64,000 nucleotides of DNA from Leptodontidium sp. MPI-SDFR-AT-0119 (Eukaryota; Ascomycota; Leotiomycetes; Helotiales; Leptodontidiaceae): assembly GCA_020726505.1 (NCBI GenBank), contig JAHLEZ010000002.1, forward strand, positions 2,108,001 through 2,172,000, read 5' to 3'. Made by a program: the position numbers and the translations under genes. Position 1 is the first letter of the stretch. Every line of letters begins with the position of its first letter. The notes under the pieces are model-generated. The model did not search any database. It was not told the DNA's origin and worked only from the letters and a program-made list of their open reading frames with translations. This document shows positions 21,374 through 32,571 of this stretch, one piece after another.

Positions 21374-22774
21374 CTACTGGTGCTCCGGAACAAACACAAC
21401 CTTCTGGACTTGCATCTTATTGAAGATATCGTATCCCTCAACAGCCTGGCTCATCGGCATGAACTTGTCGGTCATGAAGCTATTTCTCGTCAGCAATCTC
21501 TCCGTTCGCATCAGAGAGGAAAGTACTTACTCAAGCTTGTGTTGATTCTTCTTCAACATCTCAAGAGCCTGTGGGAAAATACCTGCAAGCCACTCATCAG
21601 CTTCTCATCTCCACAACCTCAATCTAAATCGGAAAACTCACTTCGAACAGGACATCTTCCCATCTGTATCCTCAGATTCTTGCCATAAGCTTGATTTCCA
21701 GTCCATGGGATCTCTTCGTTGTGAACTCCAAAACTGGAGATGTTACCCCATGGGCGTAGGAGATCGAATCCGGTCTTTAATGCATCGGCATGTCCGACTC
21801 CTTCGATGACTGTGTCTGCTCCACGGCCGTTGGTCAATTCCTTGACTCTTGCCTCGAGGCCTGTTTACATCAGTAACAAATCTCATTAAAAAATTCACCT
21901 TGGGAATGAAGAATGGAGGATGAAGCTCAAACTTCAATCCCACAGCCAGAAGACATACCAGCACGATCCTTCTGATCATTCCACGGCTCAGCACCCAACT
22001 TCTTCGCAAGCGCCAACCGACTCTCCACCCGATCAACAGCAATAACAACCTTGGGTTTATACTCCAACGCATTAATCAACGCACATAATCCCACAGGTCC
22101 ACATCCAATCAACACAACAACACTCTGTCTAATCGTTTCCTCATCAAAATCCCTAAACGCATTCGCGGCCGCAAAATACCCAGTCGGGAAGATATCAGCC
22201 ATGAGAACTAACTTCTTCTCATCAATCCCTTCAGGTGCCTTGACAGCCGTGGCGTCCGCGAGGGGAACACGCATGTACTCTGCCTGCCCACCATCGAGCA
22301 TGGGACAGCCGAACAAGAGACATTTCTCACAGCGGGATGAGAAGCCGCGCTGGCAGTAGAAACACTCTCCGCATGAGACGGTGAAGGGCATTACGACAGT
22401 GTCGCCCTTCTTGTGCACTTTGACCGAAGAGCCTACTTCTACGACTTCGCCGGTTGTTTCGTGGCCCTGCTGTTATCAATATTGTCCTGATTTCTAAGAG
22501 GATGATAAGAAGAGATGGCTTACCATGATGAAATCCGTCTTGCTGGGTTGATGGCCACGGAATACATGGAGTTCGCTACAAGCACATGTCAGCTTCTGAA
22601 CGTGGATCGAAGAGATCGGGAATAGGATGAAGCAACTCACCTTCCGCACAAAGCAGAATACTTGACTTTGATCAAGATATCTGTCGGGTCTATAATCTTT
22701 GGGATTGGACGGTCCTCAATCACTACTTTCAATGCCCCCTTGAAGACGACGGCTTTCATTGTGTTCTTCGACAT
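21374..22774 (-). CDS. Zinc-dependent alcohol dehydrogenase (MDR family), candidate 4-hydroxybutyrate dehydrogenase
   Basis: Six exons: 22641-22774, 22524-22575, 21959-22466, 21642-21860, 21531-21584 and 21374-21479, all with GT-AG introns. Catalytic zinc ligands are Cys43 (ALCGS) and His64-Glu65 (GHETTGEV). The structural zinc loop has Cys94, 97, 100 and 108 (SCGECFYCQRGFSSRC). The NAD(P) fold is marked by VVLIGCGPVGL and VVIAVDR. The C-terminus ends MQVQKVVFVPEHQ. Exon 5 does not join exon 6 in frame: an apparent extra CA (AATCAACACACAAGC, about 21533-21547) would give a truncated tail without the last ~36 residues. Divergent from a lactonase and near a succinate-semialdehyde dehydrogenase, so it plausibly oxidises 4-hydroxybutyrate or a similar hydroxyacid. 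That substrate is inferred from context only. Confidence 0.85.
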
Positions 22775-23857
22775 GTTGTTTGTTGGTGGGGTTGTAGATT
22801 GTGGATTGTGGGTTTATCGATATCTGGGTTTCAAATTTGAATTCAGGTCGATGAATACGGCAAGAAAGTTGATTGTTTGAACTTCTTCTCAGAACGATTT
22901 CAATATAACCAAGAGCAGGGAAAATAATTGAAGTTAAAAGTCAATAGCAAATATGAACTCCGCCAGCAAGCGCTCGAAGCTTACAACGAAGCCGAGTAAA
23001 ATGCGGGGTAGTAGTTCCACTACCGTCCAACACCGAGGGGTGACAACGCCACTCCTTACTCTGTTCAGCTCCAACAAGTACAAATAGCTCGGCTCGGTCG
23101 CTTCTATGCATGATCGAGGCAGTAAGTCAACCTTGGACGACATCATCGCTGATTTTTGTGTCTATTCCTCATCTTGATTAGAGAGATGTGCCTCATATCC
23201 GACACATCGGTATACTCTTATTTCCACCAACCCCACGGAATCTTCTGAAGCTCTTGCTTGGGGTTCAAGATGACCCTACGTACATGCATTTCCGTATGGT
23301 AGCGATCCAGTCTCTTCTCTTCGTATCAGCCACTTACCCTGCAAAGCAAGGGGTTACAAATACCACTTGCAGGTAAGGGAAAGTACAAACACGGGAACCA
23401 TAATCCGTCTGGGACTTTGCATTGGCACTGACACAGCTATTACGATGGTGACGCACCTCCTGCGGGGAAACGAACGGCAAAACCTTCTATCTTTGGTGAC
23501 CTGCGATGTTACGCTACACTACACGGCCACCAGGGCCTACTACAGCAACACGTACAAGTGGTACGGCCTGTTTGGTCTCGAACTCAGACCCAGTACTTTC
23601 TAGTGACCACTTCCCTACTATGGATGAACCAACTCACGGGGAGGCTGACCAAGTTCGAGCAGGAGATTGAGGGGGAAGGGGGGAGGACAAGGTGCGGGGT
23701 TAATTGAAAGAAGTCCATACCCATCCCTCGATCCGACTTTTCAATTTCTTCTTATTTCGAACTCGAAGTTCCGTATTCTAATATATATATTTGAAAGGTT
23801 TGAACACAGAGTTTTCTTTTGTTTCATATAATTCTGTATTTCAACTCAAAAACAACA
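22775..23857. promoter_or_regulatory. Bidirectional promoter region of the lactone-catabolism genes
   Basis: About 1.08 kb separates the divergent start codons of the alcohol dehydrogenase (22774) and the lactonase (23858). A TATA-like run (AATATATATATTT) lies near 23779-23792, about 65 bp before the lactonase start. No coding frame in this interval has family features. A shared regulator for the cluster would be expected to bind here. I could not identify a specific operator. Confidence 0.5.
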
Positions 23858-24992
23858 ATGTCCGGTATCCAAAGAGCCCTCGACGCAGGCGCCGTCCCCT
23901 CACACGTCTCCAACGTCTGTCCCCCCGGCACCAAAGCCTACCTCCTCGAAGTCGGCTGGCTAGAATGCGACGAGGGCTTCGTCGTCCGCGGTGGTAACAC
24001 CTCTCTCAAATCTACCGAGGGCCAATCCTTCGTCAACAAGCGCAGAGAACTCCCCATGTACTGCGTCCTGATCGATCATCCCCACGAAGGCGTCATTCTC
24101 TGGGAAACGGGCTGTGGGAAGGATTACCCTGAGGTCTGGGGTCCTCAGCTCATTGATGTCTTTACGAGGATTAAGTATGAGCCGAGACATGAGTTGAAGG
24201 CTGCTATTGAGGCGACGGGTCATAAGTTGGAGGATGTCAAGAAGATGTAAGTCTTGCACTCACTCACTCAGTCCTAGATTAGATTTGGAGCTGATGAGTG
24301 TATGTAGTATTCTGGGTCACATGCATCTGGATCATGCGGGAGGTTTGGATATGTTTATGGATCGGAAGGATGTTGAGATTTGGGTCCATGACAAGGAATT
24401 GAGATCTGCTTTCTGGTCTGTTGCAACAGGCGCGGATGTTGGTGTTTATATGCCGCATTACATGCAAGTGAGTTGGCCCACCTTGGGATTTGGACAGAAC
24501 TAATAGATGGGAAGTTGGGATTGAATTGGAAGACTTTCGATGAACGGGCTATGGACTTCTGTCAGGGAATTACACTTCATCATCTCCCTGGACACACTGA
24601 TGGTACGTGTCCCGGCATGGTGTAAGAGATGAGTATTGACAGACTCCAGGACTGATTGGCATGCAACTCAACCTTCCAAACAGCGGAACATTTTTCTTCA
24701 TCAGTGATCACTGTCACGTCATCGAGAATGTGAGTATCGCTGGAAGACATCAAACTTTTTGCTAACGTAAAAATAGTGGCGAGATGGTATTCCCCAAGGA
24801 TGGTTGGCACGGTATGTTCTTTCTTTCACCCCACTGACCGTAACTGACGATCAAAGTGACCACCCTGCTTGGTTCCAAAGTACCCAGAGACTGAAGCGAT
24901 TGGAAGCCACGACGAGAGGAAGAGTCATCCCTGGTCACGATAAAGATACTTTCCTCCAACTTCAGAGCGAGATCAAGGATTATCTGAGCTAG
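23858..24992 (+). CDS. Metallo-beta-lactamase-fold lactonase (AHL/gamma-butyrolactone lactonase type)
   Basis: Six exons (23858-24246, 24308-24467, 24515-24602, 24650-24729, 24777-24811, 24857-24992) with 45-61 bp introns, 295 residues, frame intact. All ligands of the dinuclear zinc site of AiiA/AttM-type lactonases are present. His134, His136, Asp138 and His139 are in GHMHLDHAGG, His210 is in LPGHTDG, Asp232 is in FISDHCH, and His278 is in IPGHDKD. There is no signal peptide, so it is cytosolic. The family hydrolyses lactone rings, including gamma-butyrolactone and acyl-homoserine lactones; some fungal relatives open gamma-lactams of plant benzoxazolinones. The neighbours (alcohol dehydrogenase upstream, succinate-semialdehyde dehydrogenase 683 bp downstream on the same strand) point to a ring-opening step that feeds 4-hydroxybutyrate to succinate. 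Substrate not proven. Confidence 0.88.
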
Positions 24993-25675
24993 GTGGAGTT
25001 TGACTTGTTGTTTTCTTCTTGACTGCGCTTTCAGATGGAAATGATTAGGAGTTTGAGGATACGCAGTGTACAGTACTAGTACAACTTGTTATTGAAGTGA
25101 TTGAGGTTATTGGTCTCGGAGAATTGCTTGAACGGAGAGCATCTTGACACCTGTCTTGAGGATCTAGAAGCCACACTTGTTGGTGACATGTCTGGTGACA
25201 TTCTAGTACGAGATGACTGTCTCTGTAGCACTTGAACTACTTGACCACATCATCACCATTCTACACTTCCCCCTCACTCTCTCCCTACAAAGAAGTATTA
25301 CCCGATAATTAGGAGCGGAAATCAAATCCCAAGACGCCGGGAATTTATTTCCACGGCCCCGGAAATAAAGTCCTGGGATCTTCGACTTTGACTTACCCCA
25401 CACTGGCTTGGTGTGTCAACCCCGCATGCATCCATGACCCCGCACCACACCCAATGCTTCCCCGAATCTGAAGGTGTGAGAGCGAATTATTTCCTGATCC
25501 TTGTAGCCCCATATGCAGAATGAACGAACTTCTTGGTGATCTTTGATCGCTTTTGACTAAATTCATCTCGTGAAAATCACCCACAAAAGTAAACATCATC
25601 TCAAAAAATCACTATTCACCACCAGTCTCTCCATCTCTCTCTCCCTATTGACGAAACCCCAAGCAAGAAACCAAA
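24993..25675. other. Intergenic: lactonase 3' end and aldehyde dehydrogenase promoter
   Basis: No gene is seen. A CT-rich leader (about 25617-25650) precedes the dehydrogenase ATG, and the start context CCAAAATGGC is favourable. Confidence 0.45.
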
Positions 25676-27274
25676 ATGGCACCAACATCCCTCTCAGACC
25701 TCAAGCGAAAAGACCTCCTTCAAAGCAAAGGCTTCATCAACGCAGAATGGGTGAACGCGAAATCTAACAAAACATTCGACGTCCTCGACCCAGCAACCCT
25801 CGACAAAATCGCCACCATCCCCGAGATGGGAGCAGCAGACGCCGCACTCGCAGTCGACGCTGCGGATGAAGCTTTCAAGACGTTTAAAAAGACAACGGGA
25901 CGCGAGAGAGCGCGTATGTTGAGGAAGTGGAATGATCTCAACCTCAAACATATCGATGATTTGGCTCTCATCCTGACGCTAGAGAATGGAAAGACGTTGG
26001 CGGAAGCGAAGGGGGAGGTCATGTATGCGACGAGTTTCTTGGAGTGGTTTGCTGGTGAGGCGGAGAGGACTTATGGTGAAGTCATCCCTTCTGCGAATCT
26101 CAATCAACGCATCTTGACGTTCAAGCAACCCCTGGGCGTTGCGGCTTGTTTGACACCGTGGAATTTCCCCATTGGGATGATTACGAGGAAGGCTGGGGCG
26201 GCTCTTGCAGCTGGGTGCACGACTGTGAGTTTGCTCTTCACTTGGAAGTCCTCGTCGGAATTTGAAAACAAGTGACTGACTCCATTCTTCTGCCCAGGTC
26301 TGGAAACCTGCTGGCGAGACCCCACTCAGCTGTCTCGCCCAAGCTGTTCTCGCTCAAGAAGCCGGCTTCCCCAAAGGAACAATCAACGTTGTCACAACAC
26401 TTGATCTAGTCGCAGAAGTGGGAAAAGAACTCTGCACCAACAAGAAAGTGAAGAAAGTGAGCTTCACCGGCAGCACAAGGGTTGGCAAGATTCTGGCCGA
26501 ACATTGCGCGGGCAGTGTCAAGAAAATGAGTCTGGAGCTTGGCGGAAACAGTCCATTCCTTGTCTTTGATGATGCGAATATTGACACGGCTGTTGAGGCA
26601 TGCCTTGTTGCAAAGCTGAGAAACTCAGGCCAGACCTGTGTGACTGCCAATAGGATCATGGTCCAGAAAGGAATCTATGATAAATTTGCGGATGCCCTGG
26701 CCAACAGGATCAAGGGGTTGAAGGTCGGAAAGGGAACGGATGAAGGTGTTATCATTGGTCCTTTGACTCATGAACGAGCCGTAGAGAAAGCCATGAGCCA
26801 CATCAACGGCAAGTCATTTGGTCACCTCACAATCCAGCACTGACTTCCACAGATGCAAAGAAACACGGCGGTCAGGTCATCCTCGGTGGAGCTCCAATGG
26901 AAGGGACAAAAGGATACTTCATCCAACCCACCATCATCAAGAATATGAGTAAAGAGATGTTGACGACACGAGAAGAGACATTCGCCCCAGTCGTAGGTCT
27001 GTACAAATTCGACACGGAAGAAGAAGCTATCAACATCGCTAATGATTGTGATGTCGGTCTGGGAGGTTTTGTTATCACAGAGAATATCGCCAGATCCTGG
27101 CGTGTTGTTGAGGCTCTTGAGGTCGGTATGGTTGGTGTCAATCAGGGTATGTTGAGTGCGGCTGAGAATCCGTTTGGTGGTGTCAAGGAGAGTGGATATG
27201 GACGAGAAGGAGGGGCGCAGGGTATTCAGGAATACCTGGCTGTGAAGTCTATGTTTATTAATGTTTCTGTTTAA
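25676..27274 (+). CDS. Succinate-semialdehyde dehydrogenase (GabD-type aldehyde dehydrogenase)
   Basis: Three exons (25676-26224, 26298-26808, 26853-27274) give 493 residues, typical for GabD/UGA2. Landmarks are TPWNFP with the oxyanion Asn163, the NAD-binding FTGSTRVG, general-base Glu263 in MSLELGGNSP, catalytic Cys297 in NSGQTCVTANR, and ENPFGGVKESGYGREGG near the C-terminus. The N-terminal KGFINAEWVNAKSNKTFDV and the ENGKTLAEAKGEV block are those of succinate-semialdehyde dehydrogenases. No mitochondrial presequence is obvious. The second intron (26809-26852, 44 bp) has a GC donor (G|GCAAGT) and a CCACAG acceptor. In context it would convert succinic semialdehyde from the lactone/4-hydroxybutyrate route to succinate. 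It could equally serve the GABA shunt, in which case a second copy elsewhere would be informative. Confidence 0.9.
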
Positions 27275-28659
27275 TGGTAGCCTGGCGAAGTTGGGGGTGT
27301 TTTTTTGGGGGGGGGGGATGTAACTCAACATGTGTAGTAACAATTTGTAACAATTTCCTAAAGACATGCATGATGTATTTTACAGGTGGGTCGAGTTTCC
27401 GAGGTTGAGAAAAAGGATTGAATCCTCTCTACCTCACCATGCCTCACCACACAGAAGACTGCCGCTCTGTTTCCAACCCATAGACATCCGTGAACTGTAT
27501 CCCATCCTCTCCTAAGTTCTTCGCGTGCGCAAGGCTGTGGCTTGTATCATTCTCTTTATCAATCGCAACGGATTGACTCTTGATAAGATGCTCCAAGGGC
27601 GGCGCAAATTACAATCCATTCTGGTTCGTAGACCTCACAAAGCAGGGGAGTCGGTTTTCCAAACAGAAATGAACAGTTGCGGAGTTATAAAACCCATCGT
27701 CGTGGAGTTGTGGGTGTTGATGTTGATGTGAAGATGAGGCTGTATCTTGAAGCTCGAAGCTGTCGAGGATACGGAGATGCCCGAAGCCCACGACCCCACC
27801 CATGGGTCAGCGGCCCAGCTTACTGTAGAGCATTTTGCCATATCTGATAGACCAGCCCTCTCTCCCGTCCTCGAGTAGTTGTTTCACTCGAACACCACAG
27901 TTTACAACCAATATTTCAACATTACCTGTTGCACGTGGGGGAATCCTTCACTTACCAACTTGAATACTCGGACTCCTCCGCAGCGGAAAATGCCCTCAAA
28001 GCGCCCTGGGCACACCAGCCATGCTTGATTGCAGCCACCATCTTGGCAGCCATTCCCACAGCGAATCACCCCCGGGCAGAATGCCACGGTCTCAACCACT
28101 GTCGTCACATTTCCAAGACCTCCCCCTCGATCTTTCTAGAGCTTCTCAAGAACATTTTCCTCGCCGGCGCTTGGCGGACAGGATGAAGCTCCCCCGGCTG
28201 CAAAGCTACAGCAGAACTACAGCAAGCAAGGCTGCGTAGGATGGCTGCAACGGGCAGGTACATAGTACAGAGTTCACGATGGCTGCTGTAGCCAAGAGAC
28301 TGCCAAGCTGCTGGTTGCTACACGTGTGGGCGTTCTCGGTGTTGATTCACTCTCCAGACCATCATCGTCCTGTCCTCGCCCCGTCACAAAGCAGCTGTGC
28401 ATCCCATGTATAGGGAACAAGAAGTAACTACAGGGAAGCAGAAGTTGCTGCAGGGAACTATCACGACCGAGGTTGGTTGGATCCTGAGCTGTCGAGGATG
28501 GAGGACCAAGAAATAGATACCCTGGTGATAGCGTACCTGACGATCGGGACCGATGCCCTGCCATGACGGATTTATTCATATAAAGGCGAGGGACCTTGAT
28601 GTCTGCAGCGAGCTACAGCTTCCAATTGAGTTCAATTCTGTCCTTCTTCACCCGCAACC
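27275..28659. other. Intergenic: no gene supported
   Basis: 3' flank of the dehydrogenase, including a short poly-T/poly-G stretch at about 27300-27318, then the promoter of the phosphatase. Small frames at 27929-28239 show no family features. Confidence 0.4.
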
Positions 28660-31031
28660 ATGGTTTCGGTATCCAGAATCGCTTTGGCCGTCTCGTCAAT
28701 CGTTTCATTGACAGCTGCACAAACCTTCCAGCGTCTTGGAGCATGTCCCAGTTAGTACTTATCAGGTTGTAGCGTTCCCTAATTGTCACACAGAGCTAAC
28801 CCCGCTATGAAGCTCTGGGTTGTGTCCTTCCTCCTGATCAGACCGATTTTCTCGCTGGGCAGTACTTTGATATTCGCTTGGAGGTGTGTATTCCACTGGC
28901 TTCAGACTGTGATCTTATCTCACTCTGCAATAGGTTCATGCTCCAGTCAACGGTTCTGAGGCAAATGGTGGTATCCCGGATCCAAACTTCAGCTTCACAA
29001 TTGCCAAAGCTGGTGGAGCACCTCAGCCAGCTACAAGCTTCTTCAAGATTGCTGAGCCGACTCTCGAACGTTGGAACTTCACCTGGTTCGAGGATCTCTT
29101 TGCACAAGATGCTAAAACCCCATCGGTTGTCCGCGTTACATCCAAGGCATACAGACGAGTTGCCCTGTACGAGCCAGGAGAGTATGTTGCTACTCTTAGC
29201 TATTACAATGGCACAAAGACGGTTGCCAATTGGGTCGTACGCCCACTTCAGGAGCAGAAGCGTGCTAAGAATGTCATTCTCTTCATTGGTAAGTTCTTAG
29301 GATCTTTTCCAACTCCAATCTAACATGCTTCAGGTGACGGCATGACTACCAATATGATCACAGCAGCACGCTTGATCGGACACAAGAGCATCAATGGAAA
29401 GTACCAGACTACCATGCAGATGGACAAGTTTCCAGTGCTGGGACACCAGATGGTAAGGATTTCAAATCACTCATAAGATCCAGCTGACCGAAGAAGACGC
29501 ACTCCCTTGACAGCTACATTACCGATTCTGCCAACTCCGCTTCAGCACTGTACTCTGGACACAAGTCGAGCGTCAATGCTATGGGAGTTTACGCCGATTC
29601 GAGTGCCGATCCTTTCGACGATCCCAAGGTTGAGACAATCGTCGAGTTGCTCACTCGTATCTGGGGAAGCGCCATTGGGGTTGTTAGCACAGCTTTCATT
29701 GCTGATGCCACACCAATTGCCTTGACTGGACACACCCGAGCTCGTTCTCAATATGGTGCATTGATCGATCAAGCTCTTCGTGGAGTCACCAACTACACTT
29801 GGACTCCTTACTCTGGAGCTGATGTCTTTTTTGGTGCCGGTGCCGAGCAATTCATTGCTGGATCTGGATCATACCAACGCAAGGACTACTACCAAGAGTT
29901 TGCCAATGCAGGATATGCCGTATCAATGAACAAGACGTCTCTTTCAGCTATGACCAGCGCAAAGAAGGCTCTCGGAATTTTCTGCACGTCCAATCTTCCC
30001 GTTTGGTTGGACCGGAATGTCTACAAGGCCAACTTGAACAAGACTACCAACGATCCTTCCGGCAACAAGCAACCTGCTCTCGACCTTCCAGGCCTCAAGG
30101 AGATGACCCTCAAGGCTATCGATATTCTTCACGCTCGTGGTGGAGACAAGGGATTCTTCATGATGTCTGAGGCTGCTTCCATTGACAAGCAGATGCATAC
30201 CTTAGATTATGATCGTGCTTTGGGTGATCTTTTGGAGCTGGATGATACCGTCAAGGCTACCATCGAAAAGTTGACTGCCCTTGGCGAGCTCAACAATACC
30301 TTGATCATTGTCACAGCTGATCACGGTCACGGATTTGATGTCTTTGGATCTGCCGATACCACCTACCTCAGCTCTAAGACCAACGATCGAGAGAAGCGCA
30401 ATGCCATTGGAGTCTACCAGAACTCTGGACAAAGTCAATACACCGTCACCAATGCCAGCATCTCGTACAACACTGGTGTCAACTTCCCTGTCAACTGGGA
30501 TCCAAGATATACTCTTGCTCAAGGTGTCGGAGCCCACCCCGATGTGCGCGAAAACTTCAGGGTCCACAAGTCCGGACCTCGTCTTCCAGCAACAAACATC
30601 ACTGGTTTCCCATCGACCGACTACTATGTCAACCCTACTGACAACACTGATGGATACATTATAAACGGAACCATTCAAACGTTTGTTTTCCCTCCCTTTC
30701 TCTAATGGTGAATGCTAACAATTGGATGCACAGATACGAGGCACAAGGTGTCCACTCGCTCACAGATGTCCCCGTCTTCGCCATGGGCCCTTGCCAAGAA
30801 CTCTTCGGAGGTGTATATGGAAACATCGACATCTTCTTCAACATGGCAGAATGTCTGGGTCTTGCACGTGGCAGTGGTGTATCTCCCAGCAACACGACAG
30901 TCTCTAGCCCTTCTGCATCGTCAAGCCCAATATCTACAGGCTCTGCTCCAGTAAACACTGTTCAGAGAGGTCTCTGGGTAGGAATGATTGTCTTCCAGAT
31001 GGCGATTGGTTGGTTTGTGTTGGGATTGTAA
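28660..31031 (+). CDS. Secreted, probably GPI-anchored alkaline phosphatase
   Basis: Six exons (28660-28750, 28813-28883, 28934-29288, 29334-29452, 29497-30680, 30734-31031) give 705 residues with an intact frame. A signal peptide (MVSVSRIALAVSSIVSLTAAQ) is followed by a cysteine-containing N-terminal domain and then the alkaline phosphatase domain. The domain has metal-binding IGDGMT, the active-site serine motif ITDSANSASA, the EAASIDKQMH segment and ADHGHGFD. The C-terminus is Ser/Thr-rich (GSGVSPSNTTVSSPSAS) and ends in a hydrophobic helix with WFVLGL, as expected for a GPI signal. Several N-glycosylation sequons are present. It likely releases phosphate from extracellular monoesters at the cell surface. 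Confidence 0.9.
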
Positions 31032-31473
31032 TGAGGATGAATGAAGCCGGGGCTAGCTACGAGACAGAAATCTAGCACATATAATGGATAATGCGAAATG
31101 AATACAAGTCAAATGATATCTTCTTACTAGTTGCGTTCTTGCAAAAGGCACCGCCTCCAGCATTCCGTCCTCGTTAAAGTAAGGAATTTTCGAGCCCCTT
31201 TCAATTGTAGTATCTACACCCACTTGAATATATTTGTCCGACTAAATGAAGGAACGAAGGAAATCTCATAATAAGGACTTTGGATATTGCATGTAAGTCC
31301 TCTCTAATCCTCCGCTAGCCGCGCTAAAATAAGCAATCGAGTCTCCATGGCAAAGACTACCCGCCACAACTTATCCATCACCACTAGCATTATTTTCACA
31401 ACCCATTCGGCGCCCTATGTAAATTATTCCACACCAATGTACGCAACGTCCAACTAGGTACTTGTCTTGATAC
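31032..31473. other. Convergent 3' flanks
   Basis: Short intergenic stretch between the phosphatase and the minus-strand acidic-protein gene; no gene seen. Confidence 0.4.
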
Positions 31474-32571
31474 TCACTTGCTATCATCAGCTCGTGATGA
31501 AGCAGTTGTGCTTTGGCTAGAGGTTGTGAGGTCAGAGTTGCCAGAGCCGCTAGCTCTGTCGGAGGCAGTTGATCGAGAAGGCGAGGATTGAGTCGACATA
31601 GCGAGGAGAGCATCTGCTTCGAAGCCTGGGTCTTCCTTCCCTTCAGCATATCCAAAGCACTTCCATTCCGTCACATCATGCATGATCTCATAGTGATCGT
31701 TGCCTTCGTCTTCGATAACATCTTCCCAAGCACCCAAATCAACCGCTTTGACGGCTACATCTCCAGAGACCTTCCAGCATTCTTGCCAGCCTATGTATTC
31801 ATCCTTTTGCTCGTTATCAACTTTTTCGTAGTCACTATCGTCATCCTCATCGCCATCCTCATCGTCAGTTGATCTGTACCGTCCAACCTCATACGGGTCG
31901 ATACCACTGGAGAGGCAGGCGTAAAGTCGACCATACGAAGACGACGTATCTAGTTGGCTTTCCGTCCTTCATTAACCTTCTAATAAGAAGGGCTTGCAAG
32001 ATGCGATCTGGTTGTTTGTTCGCGAATTGCAGAGTAATTTTGCTGAAGAGAACATTGGCCGAGCATGGTGATTGGTGGGCAAGCTCGAGGGATTTCGGAC
32101 CGATGGGATAGAGTTGAATAGAAAGGTGCGGTGTAACCTCGAGAGGAATGCCAGAGGTGTAATGGTACTGATCCAGCATGAATCTAAGGATGTAACACTC
32201 CCGGGTACGGAGTTGAAGTCTGCGCTGCGAGACGTTTCGCAGGGTGGTCTGAATCTCCTTCTGTGCTGTTTCAACGTCGTCAAAGTAGCCCCGATCTGTT
32301 GATTCATGAGCAAAAACCAGATTTCGGACTGAAATACCAACTGACCTACAGCAATAGCCTGGACTTCCATACTTGGGGCTGAGAGGTTGGTGATGAGTGT
32401 GGCAAAGTTGTGAGATCTAACTAAGCTCTCGTGAGGTTGGTAAGGGATTTTTGAGTGACAATGATTTGACTTTGGGAATTCAAGATAGCTAGGATCTTGA
32501 ATGTAGTTCGAATGCAAAGCCTGGACTGCTAGCGGGGGCAATCGAGTTCGACGTCGAAAAAGCTCGCTCAT
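31474..32571 (-). CDS. Uncharacterised acidic-tail protein, apparent frameshift
   Basis: Starts at 32571 (MSELFRRRTRLPPLAVQAL). A 50-bp intron (32296-32345, GTCAGT...CAACAG) joins exon 1 to exon 2 (VDRGYFDDVETAQKEI). The first half continues through YILRFMLDQYHYTSG, LYPIGPKSLELAH and FANKQPDRILQALLIRRLM. The second half continues in another frame through YGRLYACLSSGIDPYEVGRY, a very acidic DDEDGDEDDDSDYE stretch, GWQECWKVSGDVAVKAVDLG and a Ser-rich tail ending RADDSK. The two halves need one nucleotide removed between about 31889 and 31975; no plausible intron fits there. Corrected length is about 348 residues. I do not recognise the family; there is no signal or membrane segment. Either a recent pseudogene or a sequence error. 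Confidence 0.6.

Noticed and set aside
27929..28239. Overlapping plus-strand frames between the SSADH and phosphatase genes
   Set aside because: No conserved features and no splice structure. Probably chance openness in GC-rich promoter sequence.
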